Part shown: piece by piece, positions 52,576 to 64,000 of the stretch
Layout of the letters: each line of letters starts with the position of its first letter
Numbering within the stretch: position 1 is the first letter of the stretch
Assembly: GCA_039024635.1 (NCBI GenBank)
Contig: JBCCQA010000029.1
Coordinates: 1 to 64,000 of the forward strand
Reading direction: 5' to 3'
Length of the DNA stretch: 64,000 nucleotides
From: Kuafuiihalomonas sp039024635
GTDB taxonomy: Bacteria; Myxococcota; Kuafuiibacteriia; Kuafuiibacteriales; Kuafuiibacteriaceae
Position numbers and translations under genes: made by a program
Notes under the pieces: model-generated
Told to the model about the DNA's origin: nothing
Seen by the model: only the letters and a program-made list of their open reading frames with translations
The model's database searches: none

Positions 52576-52995
52576 ATGCGCGTCGGCTGGCGGGAGTGGG
52601 TCGGCCTCCCAGAGCTCGGTGTGACCCGCATCCAGGGAAAGATGGACACGGGCGCCAAGACCTCCGCACTACACGCCGTGAACCTTCGAGAAGAGATCCG
52701 CGACGGCGAGCGTTCGGTTCGTTTCGACGTCCCGAAGACGACCAGCAGCTCCCAGGGCCCGCAGGCCTTGGTTCGAGTCGTGGACGAGCGGACCATCAGG
52801 AGCTCCAACGGCGGCACCGAGATTCGTCCCGTCATCGAGACACGTGTCCAGATAGGCGGCGGATGCTGGCCCATCGAGCTGACGCTCACCGACCGAGGGC
52901 AAATGGGCTTTCGGCTCCTGCTGGGTCGGCAGGCCCTCCGGAGCCGCGTGCTGGTGGACCCCGGGCAAGCATTCATTTGCGACCCCCTCGATTGA
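52576..52995 (+). CDS. RimK-type ATP-dependent zinc protease-like (retropepsin-fold) protein
   Basis: 139 residues beginning RVGWREWVGLPELGVTRIQG KMDTGAKTSALHA. The DTGAKTSAL motif marks the RimK-like/Zn_protease (DUF) family with an aspartyl-protease-like fold. The C-terminal half (GGGCWPIELTLTDRGQMGFR LLLGRQALRS) completes the domain. It is a standalone domain; there is no ATP-grasp part as in some relatives. It is divergent from metY and sits 12 bp before the convergent CBS gene. The substrate is unknown. Confidence 0.8.
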   Translation: MRVGWREWVGLPELGVTRIQGKMDTGAKTSALHAVNLREEIRDGERSVRFDVPKTTSSSQGPQALVRVVDERTIRSSNGGTEIRPVIETRVQIGGGCWPIELTLTDRGQMGFRLLLGRQALRSRVLVDPGQAFICDPLD

Positions 52996-53007
52996 GGGAC
53001 TGCTTGC

Positions 53008-54369
53008 TCAGCCGGCGACGGAGACCTGCGCGGTGAGGTGATCGACGAGGTCCATCTTGGTGACGATGCCGACCAGGCGCTGATCGGCATCGACGACGAC
53101 GCCCACTTCGTCGGCGGCGAACATCTCCAGGAGGCGCTTGACCGGGTCCTCCAAGCGAACCGTGTCGCAGCGTCGATACATGACCTCGGCAATGGTGCTC
53201 CCGAGGTTGGCGTGGCCCTCGACCACCCTACCCAGCAGGTCCGATTCGGTGACGATGCCCGAGACCTTGTCGTCGCGAATGACGGGCAGCTGGCTTATGC
53301 CGTGGTCCTTCATCGTCTTGATGGCCTGAGCGACCGTGTCCTCGCCCTGCGCCACCACCAGCTCCCGGGGCGGAATACGGGTCAAGATGTCCCCCACGCT
53401 CTCGTGATCCCAGTTGGACTCTTGAAAGCCGTACTGACGCATCCAGCTGTCGTCCATGAACTTGGTCATGTAGTTGCGGACCGAATCGGCCAAGAGAACC
53501 ACGATTCGCTTTCCCGGTGCGCGCTTGGCCATGGCCAGTGCTGCGAACATCGCCGAGCCACAGCTTCCGCCCACCAGGAGGCCCTCCTTGCGTATCAGTC
53601 GTCGAGCCAAGATGAAGGACTCACGGTCCTCCGTCTTCACCCACTCGTCCACCACGCCGCGGTCGAGCACGTCGGGAACGAAGTCGTAGCCAATGCCTTC
53701 GACCTTGTAGGACTGAACCGGCGCCTCACCGGCCAAGATGGAACCCACGGGATCGGCGCCCACGATCTTGACCCCAGGAATGGCTTCTTTGAGCCGCTTG
53801 CCGACGCCGGTGATGGTCCCCCCGGTGCCCGCCCCGGCTACGAAGTAGTCCAGCTTTCCGCCGGTCTGCTCGAGAATCTCCTCCGCCGTTCCCTCGTAGT
53901 GGGCCATCGGGTTGTCCGGGTTCCCGTACTGGTCGAGAATGTGGCTGTTGGGGATGATGCCCTGAAGCTGCTGGGCGACGCTGATGTGACTTTCCGGGCT
54001 GTCGAAAGCGGCTTCGGTCGGCGTCCGGATGATCTCGGCCCCCAGGGCCTCCAGCACCACCTGCTTCTCTCGGCTCATCTTCTCGGGCATCGTGATGATC
54101 ATCCGATAGCCACGAATCGCGGCCGCGAGCGCCAGTCCGATGCCGGTGTTGCCGCTGGTGGGCTCAATGAGCGTGTCACCGGGCTTGATGCGGCCGGCCT
54201 TTTCGGCCTCCAGCAACATACGCTTGCCGATTCGGTCTTTGACCGAGCCTCCGGCATTCAGGAACTCGCACTTGGCGAGGATCTCACAGCCGTAGTCGGC
54301 GCCGACCTTGTTGAGGCGAACCATCGGGGTGTGGCCGATGGCGTCGAGGATGGAGTCCAGGACCTTCAC
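53008..54369 (-). CDS. cbs: Cystathionine beta-synthase with C-terminal CBS (Bateman) module
   Basis: 453 residues. The PLP core (1-325) contains GGSVKDRIG (PLP lysine K44), TSGNTGIGLALAAAIRGYRM, GAGTGGTITGVGKRLKE and GLLVGGSCGSA. The C-terminal Bateman pair (about 333-453, LVVAQGEDTVAQAIKTMKDH and RCDTVRLEDPVKRLLEMFAA) may bind adenosyl ligands and tune activity. It condenses serine and homocysteine to cystathionine, linking methionine to cysteine. No heme-binding N-terminus is present. It lies 257 bp from the divergent regulator-metH operon, and shared control is likely. Confidence 0.9.
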   Translation of the reverse strand: MKVLDSILDAIGHTPMVRLNKVGADYGCEILAKCEFLNAGGSVKDRIGKRMLLEAEKAGRIKPGDTLIEPTSGNTGIGLALAAAIRGYRMIITMPEKMSREKQVVLEALGAEIIRTPTEAAFDSPESHISVAQQLQGIIPNSHILDQYGNPDNPMAHYEGTAEEILEQTGGKLDYFVAGAGTGGTITGVGKRLKEAIPGVKIVGADPVGSILAGEAPVQSYKVEGIGYDFVPDVLDRGVVDEWVKTEDRESFILARRLIRKEGLLVGGSCGSAMFAALAMAKRAPGKRIVVLLADSVRNYMTKFMDDSWMRQYGFQESNWDHESVGDILTRIPPRELVVAQGEDTVAQAIKTMKDHGISQLPVIRDDKVSGIVTESDLLGRVVEGHANLGSTIAEVMYRRCDTVRLEDPVKRLLEMFAADEVGVVVDADQRLVGIVTKMDLVDHLTAQVSVAG

Positions 54370-54577
54370 GGCCGGAATCTAGCAGTGCCGCACCGGGGCC
54401 GAAATCTCGGAGAAAAGCCGAGTCTCGAATTCGGCACTCGGCTGGAATGCGGGGCCCAAGTCCGAGGTTGTCTTGATACCTGGACGGCCGGCCCTTCTCC
54501 CCAACCCTTCCCTCGAACCCTTGGGTCGGCCGCCCGGGTATTTCCCAAGTATAGAAGTGCGCTAGCCATTGCATTCG

Positions 54578-54595
54578 TCTGAGGCAACGCTCAGA
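54578..54595 (+). promoter_or_regulatory. Stem-loop in the regulator-metH leader
   Basis: TCTGAGGCAACGCTCAGA is a perfect 6-bp inverted repeat with a GCAACG loop. It overlaps a possible promoter (TTGCAT, 17 bp, CAGAAT at 54569-54597). It could be a second operator or an RNA hairpin; it is not the full fold of a known SAH or SAM riboswitch as far as I can tell. Confidence 0.35.
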
Positions 54596-54603
54596 ATCCG
54601 CAC

Positions 54604-54619
54604 ATCCGGATAGCCGGAT
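54604..54619 (+). promoter_or_regulatory. Inverted repeat just before the ArsR-methyltransferase start, candidate operator
   Basis: ATCCGGATAGCCGGAT is a perfect 6-bp inverted repeat around ATAG, ending 7 nt before the regulator's ATG. AATCCG at 54595-54600 repeats the half-site, giving a longer alternative dyad AATCCG...CGGATT. ArsR-type regulators bind such dyads over their own promoters; a SahR-like autoregulatory site is the most economical reading. Confidence 0.55.
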
Positions 54620-54626
54620 TTGGGCG

Positions 54627-55556
54627 ATGAACCTCGAGCGAACCCATGAGCTCTGCCGCCTTCTGGCGGACGGAACCCGATTGCGGCTCCTCGCGCTGCT
54701 GTCACAGCAGGCCCTCGCCGTGGGCGAGCTGACGGAGCTCCTCGGGGTAGCGCAGAGTCGGGTATCGACCCACCTGGGCAAGCTCAAGGCAGAAAACCTG
54801 GTGGAAGTGGAGAAGAGCGGCAGCGGCTCGACCTACAGGGCCCGCATCGACAAGGACGCCGAAGCAGGCCGGTTGTGGCAGATGCTCATGAACGATCTCG
54901 ACGACCCGCTGCTCGCCACGGATCAAGAGCGAGCCGCGCAGATCGTGCGGGCCCGAAACCAAACGACGACCTGGGCCGACTCGGTGGCGGGGGCGATGGA
55001 GCGGCACTATTCGCCTGGCCGAACTTGGGAGGCCGTCTCCCGAGGGGTCGTGGGTCTCACCCGCCTCGGTCACGTCCTCGACATCGCTTCCGGGGACGGC
55101 GCCCTCGCCGAGCTGCTCGCGCCACGAGCGGAGCGCGTCACCTGCATCGACTCCAGCCGACGGGTGGTCGAAGCCGGGCGCGAGCGTCTGGCGACAGTCC
55201 AGAACATCGACTTCGTGCAAGGCGACATGCATGCGCTACCATTCGATGACGCTCGCTTCGACCAGGTGCTGCTCCTGCATGCCCTTCCGTACGCCGCCGA
55301 GCCAGATGGGGTCGTAGCCGAAGCAGGCCGAGTCCTGCGGCCTGGCGGGTCATTTGTCGCGCAAACGCTCCTCGCCCACCAGTTCCGCGATGAAGTGAAG
55401 GCATTCGATCATGTGCAGGATGGCTTCGAGGTAGAGCGCGTGCGCGGGATGGTCGAAGCCGCGGGTCTCGAGCCGACCTTGTGCGAAGTCACCCACCAGG
55501 AGAGGCGCAAGCCGCACTTCAAAATTATCACGGTCCACGCCCACCGACCGAGTTGA
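54627..55556 (+). CDS. ArsR-type regulator fused to a SAM-dependent methyltransferase domain (SahR-like)
   Basis: 309 residues. The ArsR winged helix at about 5-85 reads ELCRLLADGTRLRLLALLSQ QALAVGELTELLGVAQSRVS THLGKLKAENLVEVEKSGSG, without metal-binding Cys. A class I methyltransferase fold at about 145-300 has motif I VLDIASGDGALAELLA, VTCIDSS and LPFDDARFDQVLLLHALPYA. ArsR-methyltransferase fusions of this build (SahR) sense S-adenosylhomocysteine and repress methionine-cycle genes. Position 9 bp before metH and an inverted repeat at its own start support that role. ATG 54627 with GGGC before it. Confidence 0.85.
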   Translation: MNLERTHELCRLLADGTRLRLLALLSQQALAVGELTELLGVAQSRVSTHLGKLKAENLVEVEKSGSGSTYRARIDKDAEAGRLWQMLMNDLDDPLLATDQERAAQIVRARNQTTTWADSVAGAMERHYSPGRTWEAVSRGVVGLTRLGHVLDIASGDGALAELLAPRAERVTCIDSSRRVVEAGRERLATVQNIDFVQGDMHALPFDDARFDQVLLLHALPYAAEPDGVVAEAGRVLRPGGSFVAQTLLAHQFRDEVKAFDHVQDGFEVERVRGMVEAAGLEPTLCEVTHQERRKPHFKIITVHAHRPS

Positions 55557-55565
55557 GAGAGGAAG

Positions 55566-59294
<3,729 letters not shown>

Positions 59295-59490
59295 CTTTAG
59301 GGCTCTGAGAGGGGCCCGTGCGGGGGGTCACTACTAGGACTGAGAACGAGGTCCCGAGCCCATCCCACCTCAGCCCACCTCCGGGGCCTCGGAGATGTAC
59401 TGAATCCTCGGGGTCAGAGGAGCGATTTCGTGTCTCTAAAGACGTCTAAGGCCTGGATCCCAGGCGGGACGGCTCAGTAAGCTGCCCGCC

Positions 59491-61272
59491 ATGGTTCGAG
59501 GGGGGACCTCCATGGCGCTGCTCCTGGGCGGCGCCGTCTTCGTAGGCTGTGGGGGGGAGCTGCAAGCACCCAGCTCGGCTCTGCCCAGGATAGGTTCCGA
59601 CGGTTCGGGCCCCGGTGGCCGCGACCGACCGGACCAACCCGACCAACCCGACCGCCCGGATCAGCCCGACAACCCCGATGATCCCGTCCCGGGGGTGGAG
59701 CCGCTTCGTTTCGCCTGCAACCCCGACGGACCCGCCATCTCTCAGTCTCTTCGTCGCCTTTCCCGAAGCCAGTATGAGTCCGCCGTTCGAAGCTTGGCCG
59801 AAGCTGCGGTCGGAGGCCCGCTCAGCGGCGGGGACGACCAGCAACTGGCCGACGCTGTTGACTCCGTGCCCCCCGACGTTCTCTCGGGAGACGAGGACTA
59901 TCCGACCATGGTGCAAGCCGTTGGTCAGTCCCACGTCGACGCCTACCAAGACGTGGCGCTGGCCATCGCCGACGTCGGCGCGGCCGCCGCCGCGGGTCGC
60001 TGCAGTGGAGACTGTCCGGGCCTGTTGCGCGCCATGGCCGACGTCGCTTTCAGACGACCTGTCACCGACGACGAGGCTGATTTCCTCAACAGTGCCCTGA
60101 GCAGCGGCGACGATGGGGACGACCTCAGCCGAGGCATTCAGCTCCTCGCTCAGTCGCCTGACTTTCTCTATCACTTCGAGGAAGGCGAGGACGACAGCGA
60201 CGAGGTCGGTGCCTTTGAACTCGCCAACCGCCTATCCTTCTTGTTCTGGAACGCGCCGCCTGACGCGGAACTCGTTCAGAGTGCAGCCTCGGGTGAGCTG
60301 TTGACGCCGCAAGGCTATGAAGCCCAGGTCGACCGACTGTTCGCCTCAGCCCGAACGCGCACTGCTCTGCACGGCTTCTTCGAAGCCTGGCTCGAGCTGG
60401 AAGAGATTCCATACATGGACGAGAACAACGACAAGGCCGACTTCGCCGCCTTCGCGGGCGACGACCTGCCCGGCCCATCCCTCGACCAAGAGATGGCCGA
60501 GGACCTGCTCGCCTTCGTGGATCATGTCGTATGGACCGAAGACGGAAGCCTCGCCGACCTCTTCACCCGCGCCGTGGCCGTCCCCCCCTCCGCCGCCATG
60601 GCCGCCATCTACGGCGTCGAGGCGGTGGGCGAGCCGGTCGAACTCGACCCCACCCAGCGCGCAGGAATCCTGACCCGCCCTGCCCTCCTCGCGTACAATC
60701 AAGCCGTGACCCGACCCATCATCCGGGGCACTCTGGCTCGGGTTCGGCTCTCCTGCGCCGATCTCGGATTGCCCGACATGATGGACGACATCCAGCTGGG
60801 CAATCAGGACCCGGGTGAGACGACACGCCAAAAGGTCGAGGACCTGACCGAGGTTCCCGGCTCCACCTGCCAAGGCTGCCATGTCTTCATCAACGCCTTC
60901 GGTTTCGCATTGGAGCAGTACGACGCCCTGGGCCGATACAGGAGCGTGGAGAGGGTGTTCGCGGAGGATGGAAGCATCAGCGCGACCCACCCCATCGACC
61001 CAGTGGCCGATACGCCGGTCGACGGCGAAATGCGGCGCTTCGAGAGCGCCGTCGACATGAGCGAAGCCCTGGCTCGGAGCCAGGACGTGGAGCGCTGCTT
61101 CGCTCGCCACCTGTTCCGCCACAGCTTCGGTCGTAAAGACGACATGCAGCTCGACGGCTGTACCTTGGAGGCACTTCGGAACGACATCCATCAAGGAGCG
61201 CCCCTTTCAGAGGTCATTCGCTCTATCGCCTTCACGCCCGAGTTCCGCCGCCTGCAGGAGGACTACGAATGA
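59491..61272 (+). CDS. DUF1592/DUF1588/DUF1585 (PSD1-type) lipoprotein with a heme-like CxxCH
   Basis: 593 residues. MVRGGTSMALLLGGAVFVGC has lipobox FVGC, then a Pro/Asp repeat linker (DRPDQPDQPDQPDRPDQPDN, about 44-63). The domain series follows the planctomycete/myxobacterial order: LRRLSRSQYESAVRSLA (DUF1587-like), FRRPVTDDEADFL (DUF1595), DFLYHFEEGEDD and FELANRLSFLFWNAPPDAEL (DUF1592), RAGILTRPALLAYNQAVTRP IIRG and CQGCHVFINAFGFALEQYDA LGRYR (DUF1588), then MSEALARSQDVERCFARHLF RHSFGR (DUF1585). CQGCH near residue 461 may bind a c-type heme. Its stop overlaps the DUF1552 gene by 4 bp. Confidence 0.85.
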   Translation: MVRGGTSMALLLGGAVFVGCGGELQAPSSALPRIGSDGSGPGGRDRPDQPDQPDRPDQPDNPDDPVPGVEPLRFACNPDGPAISQSLRRLSRSQYESAVRSLAEAAVGGPLSGGDDQQLADAVDSVPPDVLSGDEDYPTMVQAVGQSHVDAYQDVALAIADVGAAAAAGRCSGDCPGLLRAMADVAFRRPVTDDEADFLNSALSSGDDGDDLSRGIQLLAQSPDFLYHFEEGEDDSDEVGAFELANRLSFLFWNAPPDAELVQSAASGELLTPQGYEAQVDRLFASARTRTALHGFFEAWLELEEIPYMDENNDKADFAAFAGDDLPGPSLDQEMAEDLLAFVDHVVWTEDGSLADLFTRAVAVPPSAAMAAIYGVEAVGEPVELDPTQRAGILTRPALLAYNQAVTRPIIRGTLARVRLSCADLGLPDMMDDIQLGNQDPGETTRQKVEDLTEVPGSTCQGCHVFINAFGFALEQYDALGRYRSVERVFAEDGSISATHPIDPVADTPVDGEMRRFESAVDMSEALARSQDVERCFARHLFRHSFGRKDDMQLDGCTLEALRNDIHQGAPLSEVIRSIAFTPEFRRLQEDYE

Positions 61273-62855
61273 GCTCGATACGGCGTATCGGACGACGACA
61301 TTTCCTCGCCGGGTCGGCCGGCCTGTTGGGCGTCCCCTTCCTGACCTCCTTGGCGCCACGTCGCGCCCGGGCCCAGTCCCGGCCTCAGCTTAGGCTCGTG
61401 ATCATGGGCACGGACCATGGCGGCGTTTGGCCCGAGCACTTCTACCCCGAGCCGGGGGCCGAGACGGTCGTGAACCTCTATGGCCCCGCGAACTCGACGC
61501 CTCGACACGACATGCGATGGTCCGGCCTACAGGAGCGGATTGAGGGGGGCCAAGCCATCCTGTCCGAGACGCTTCAAGCCGCCTCCGACGTCCTTACGCC
61601 AAATCGAGTGCAGCAAATGAGCGTCTTGCGCGGCGTGGACGTGTCTACGTACTTAGGCCACAACCGTGCCTCCTTTAGCGGCAACTTCGGCGCCAATGAC
61701 CAGGGACGGACTCTACACAGCCTTCAGGTCCAAACCATCGATCAGGTCGTGGCTCGGCACCCGGACTTCAACAAGAGCCCGGTCAAGGAGCGGAGTCTTC
61801 ACTTCGCCAGCTCCTACGGCATCAGCTCCAACGTGCGCCACTCGGCATCGGCGGCCAGGGTGAATGGTTCGGTCGTGCCCGTTCAAGCCACCAACCGCAC
61901 CCGAGAGCTGTGGAGTCGCTTGTTCTCCGACCAAGGCGGCTCCGGCGACACCCCCGTCATTGATCTCGTGTACGAGCAGTACCGGAGCCTCACCCGGGGT
62001 GCATTTGGAGACGCCCGGCGCCTTTCCGGATCCGATCGGAACCGCTTAGAGGCCCATTTGACCCTGGTTTCCGAGCTTCAGCGCAAGTTGAACACTACGG
62101 TCGTGTGCGACGACGTGCCTCAACCGCCCGATATTCGAGACGACATCGACGCTCTCCGCATCGCGGCCGACCTGTACGTGGCTGCCCTTCGCTGCGGAGC
62201 CTCGAACGTCGGCGTCATCACTGCGGCTGGCCGCAACATCTCGGCCGACGGCGGCTGGACCAACTGGCATGAGCAAATAGCCCACAACGGCGGCGGGAAT
62301 CGAACCAGTAGCTCTTTCAACCCCGAGTTCCAGCGGATCAACTACCGCGCCCAACGACGCTTTTTCGAGGAGGTGTTCATGCGGATCGTCTCCGGTCTGG
62401 ACGTCGAAGAGGCCGACGGCGAAACCTATTTGGACCGGAGTTTGGTCCTCTGGTCCATGGAGAGCGGTGACACCACCCACACCAATTTCTCGATGCCAAT
62501 AGTGGCCGCGGGCACCGCGGCGGGCTTCTTTGAGACCGGGCGCTACATCGACTTCCGCAACCTGGAAAACCAGTTGCTGTCTCGTTCACAGGTTCCAACT
62601 CGACACCCTGGCATCCTGATCAATCGGGTCCTGGGCAACATCCTGCAGGGGATGGGGGTGGCGCCTGAGGACTATCACGGCGAACTTCAGCAGGTGCAGC
62701 CGAACGAGTTCAACAACGGCGCCCGCGGATACGGCGTAGTCGAGTACCACCGTGACAACTTCTGGCAGCAGTACGACTTGGAAGACGACATCTGGCCCCG
62801 CCATCACTTCAACGACGGCGACGTGTTGATACCGGGCTGGGTTCGGGACGCCTGA
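61269..62855 (+). CDS. DUF1552 secreted protein with Tat signal
   Basis: 528 residues starting MSSIRRIGRRHFLAGSAGLL, a Tat motif (RRHFLAG) followed by a hydrophobic stretch and ARA-Q cleavage site. The mature part follows the DUF1552 layout: LVIMGTDHGGVWPEHFYPE, DHNMSVLRGVDVSTYLGHN (here QQMSVLRGVDVSTYLGHNRA), SLHFASSYGISSNVRHSASA, RLFSDQGGSGDTPVIDLVYE QY, and TNFSMPIVAAGTAAGFFETG RYIDF. Function is unknown; the family is always paired with DUF1592-type proteins, and folding in the cytosol before Tat export hints at a cofactor. The ATGA overlap couples it to the upstream gene. Confidence 0.85.
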   Translation: MSSIRRIGRRHFLAGSAGLLGVPFLTSLAPRRARAQSRPQLRLVIMGTDHGGVWPEHFYPEPGAETVVNLYGPANSTPRHDMRWSGLQERIEGGQAILSETLQAASDVLTPNRVQQMSVLRGVDVSTYLGHNRASFSGNFGANDQGRTLHSLQVQTIDQVVARHPDFNKSPVKERSLHFASSYGISSNVRHSASAARVNGSVVPVQATNRTRELWSRLFSDQGGSGDTPVIDLVYEQYRSLTRGAFGDARRLSGSDRNRLEAHLTLVSELQRKLNTTVVCDDVPQPPDIRDDIDALRIAADLYVAALRCGASNVGVITAAGRNISADGGWTNWHEQIAHNGGGNRTSSSFNPEFQRINYRAQRRFFEEVFMRIVSGLDVEEADGETYLDRSLVLWSMESGDTTHTNFSMPIVAAGTAAGFFETGRYIDFRNLENQLLSRSQVPTRHPGILINRVLGNILQGMGVAPEDYHGELQQVQPNEFNNGARGYGVVEYHRDNFWQQYDLEDDIWPRHHFNDGDVLIPGWVRDA

Positions 62856-62866
62856 CCCGTCGAGCC

Positions 62867-63262
62867 TCAGGGCTTGTGGGGGCGCTTGATTTCCTTGATG
62901 AGCTCCTGAAAGGCGAGGTCGAGGGCATCGCCAATGCGTTGGCGACTTCCGAGAGGTTTGAAACAGCTGGCATCCTTGTCGGCCCGATAGAGAACGAGCC
63001 ACACGGCCCGAGCACCTTCCAGTACGGGGTGGAGAGCGGCGATGAGACGGCCCTCTCTTCCGTCTTCGTGAATGATGAACTGATTCTGACGCAGGGGTTC
63101 TACCCCGGCCGCCTTCATCGCCTCCCAGAAAGAAGAACCGATGTCGCCCGGCTCAGCTTCGCGCTTCTCGGACTCGAACTGAAGCGCAGCTCGAGAAGCA
63201 TCATCTGAGAACTCCACAACCCCCTCTCGGGTCTTGGCCAAAACGAGGAAGCGCCTGCTCAT
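62867..63262 (-). CDS. Hypothetical protein
   Basis: 131 residues (SRRFLVLAKTREGVVEFSDD ASRAALQFES ... WLVLYRADKDASCFKPLGSR). It has a balanced, soluble composition with alternating strands and a long Lys-rich C-terminal helix (IGDALDLAFQELIKEIKRPH K). No signal peptide and no recognised family. It converges on the DUF1552 gene (11 bp gap) and lies 43 bp downstream of the DUF2252 fragment. No good ribosome site precedes ATG 63262, so the start is uncertain. Confidence 0.6.
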   Translation of the reverse strand: MSRRFLVLAKTREGVVEFSDDASRAALQFESEKREAEPGDIGSSFWEAMKAAGVEPLRQNQFIIHEDGREGRLIAALHPVLEGARAVWLVLYRADKDASCFKPLGSRQRIGDALDLAFQELIKEIKRPHKP

Positions 63263-63305
63263 GCGGGGAGGCTTTAGCAGGGATCCGGTCGTGGATCTCT
63301 CGTGT

Positions 63306-64000
63306 TCAACGCGCCGGCTGAGGAAGCTCCAAGCGCTCCGCTAGGGCCTCGGACTCCCGTACGAAGACGGCATAGGCCTCGTCGATGGCATCTCTCAGCT
63401 CGATAGCATCATCATCTAGTCGTTCGCGGTAGGTCTCGACCCATTGCACGAGGAGGGCGCGGAGCTCCTCGTCGAAGGGAGCTGCTATCTGGTTGGGATG
63501 CCCTCGCCCCAGCTGGACGCCGATGTCGTAGAGCACTTCACCGAGCTCCTCGGGGCCGTGGAGCATCTGACGAGGATCGAGCTCTTGATAGTGGTCGACC
63601 CAGCTATGGATCCAGAACGTCCGCTCCTTGAGCCGGAGATAGCCGAGATACTGATAGGGACTGTAGGCGATCCGCGATTGTCCAAGCAGGATCCGGAAAG
63701 GATCAACCTTTTCGTTTCCGTCGATGCAGCTCACACCCCCAAGGTCTCGGACCTGCTTCACCTCCAAGATGACGTCGTCCGATTCGGACGCAGTCGGACC
63801 TTCAACCCGCAACAGGTACTTCTCGTCGAGCGCACTCCCAATTCCGAGCCGGAGCAGGCCGGCTTGCCGAATATCGAAAAAGGCCGGCTCGTCCACGCCG
63901 TTCTTGGCCGCGATCATCCGGTCGACGTAGGGCTGAAGGGCCTCCTGGAACATGGCTCGGGTCGGCTCGTCGACGGGCTCCATCACCGTCTTCACCCACT
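63306..64000 (-). CDS. DUF2252 protein, C-terminal part (5' end outside window)
   Basis: At least 231 residues, open to the window edge. Family hallmarks: DDVILEVKQVRDLGG, FRILLGQSRIAYSPYQYLGY LRLKERTFWIHSWVDHYQEL D, and a terminal helical segment (IELRDAIDEAYAVFVRESEA LAERLE). DUF2252 proteins are about 400-450 residues and resemble kinase-like folds; their function is unknown. Only the C-terminal half is in view, and the internal GTG at 63995 is probably not the true start. Confidence 0.7.
   Translation of the reverse strand, partial: WVKTVMEPVDEPTRAMFQEALQPYVDRMIAAKNGVDEPAFFDIRQAGLLRLGIGSALDEKYLLRVEGPTASESDDVILEVKQVRDLGGVSCIDGNEKVDPFRILLGQSRIAYSPYQYLGYLRLKERTFWIHSWVDHYQELDPRQMLHGPEELGEVLYDIGVQLGRGHPNQIAAPFDEELRALLVQWVETYRERLDDDAIELRDAIDEAYAVFVRESEALAERLELPQPAR

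Noticed and set aside
54370..54626. Possible SAM or SAH riboswitch before the regulator-metH operon
   Set aside because: Only two simple hairpins are evident; I could not align the conserved core of a known SAM or SAH riboswitch. A covariance-model search would settle it.

Overview
This 64 kb window is GC-rich bacterial chromosome, most likely from a Myxococcota (delta-proteobacterial) genome. I infer this from the mix of families: a paired DUF1592/DUF1552 locus, a Pknb-type Ser/Thr kinase coupled to a TPR-PEGA protein, a CorE-like cysteine-rich ECF sigma factor, many lipobox-bearing lipoproteins of unknown function, di-heme beta-propeller cytochromes, and frequent GTG/TTG starts. I saw no rRNA, tRNA, CRISPR array or intact insertion sequence. 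The taxonomic call is inference.

Layout. 1-1.7 kb: the 3' end of a chemotaxis transducer, then a decayed stretch with lipoprotein and gene debris. 1.7-6.7 kb: an AstE/AspA-type zinc hydrolase, two zinc-ribbon-family proteins, an S9 peptidase lipoprotein and an NTF2-like protein. 6.9-11.4 kb: a metal-homeostasis island (metallothionein-like protein, CorE-like sigma factor, CobW/G3E GTPase with a His-rich loop, MerC-like protein, ZIP-like/SO_0444-like efflux permease). It is followed by a Fur box in front of a broken PepSY-TM gene. 12.2-18.4 kb: a lipoprotein, then a minus-strand operon of start/stop-overlapping genes (large lipoprotein, vitellogenin-N-like/HEAT protein, metzincin lipoprotein, small ORF). 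18.7-26 kb: a hybrid histidine kinase, glyoxalase-fold protein, surface lipoproteins, an M23 peptidase and an alkylguanine-DNA alkyltransferase. 26.4-34.5 kb: a long minus-strand run (envelope protein, di-heme cytochrome, gamma-carbonic anhydrase-like protein, amidase, Ser/Thr kinase, TPR-PEGA-barrel protein). 34.6-39.8 kb: a plus-strand redox operon (gluconate-dehydrogenase-subunit-3-like lipoprotein, GMC flavoprotein, di-heme propeller cytochrome) and a YceI protein. 40-46 kb: a membrane zinc-ribbon protein, a HhH-GPD glycosylase operon with a Cys-rich membrane protein and an EamA transporter, a scramblase-like protein and a MoxR/RavA-VWA pair. 46.1-59.3 kb: a sulfur amino-acid region (metX, aspartokinase-homoserine dehydrogenase, metY, cystathionine beta-synthase, an ArsR-methyltransferase regulator and metH), interrupted by an ArsR/AHSA1 pair and a RimK-type zinc protease. 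59.5-64 kb: the DUF1592/DUF1552 pair, a small hypothetical gene and a truncated DUF2252 gene at the edge.

How the genes work together. The clearest physiological unit is methionine metabolism: homoserine is made by the fused kinase/dehydrogenase, acylated by MetX, sulfhydrylated by MetY and methylated by cobalamin-dependent MetH, while CBS drains homocysteine toward cysteine. The ArsR-methyltransferase fusion directly before metH has the architecture of SahR-type S-adenosylhomocysteine sensors, and an exact 6-bp inverted repeat lies just before its start codon. The metal island looks like a self-contained sense-buffer-export module. The least described units are the vitellogenin-N-like/HEAT operon and the GMC-subunit-3-cytochrome operon.
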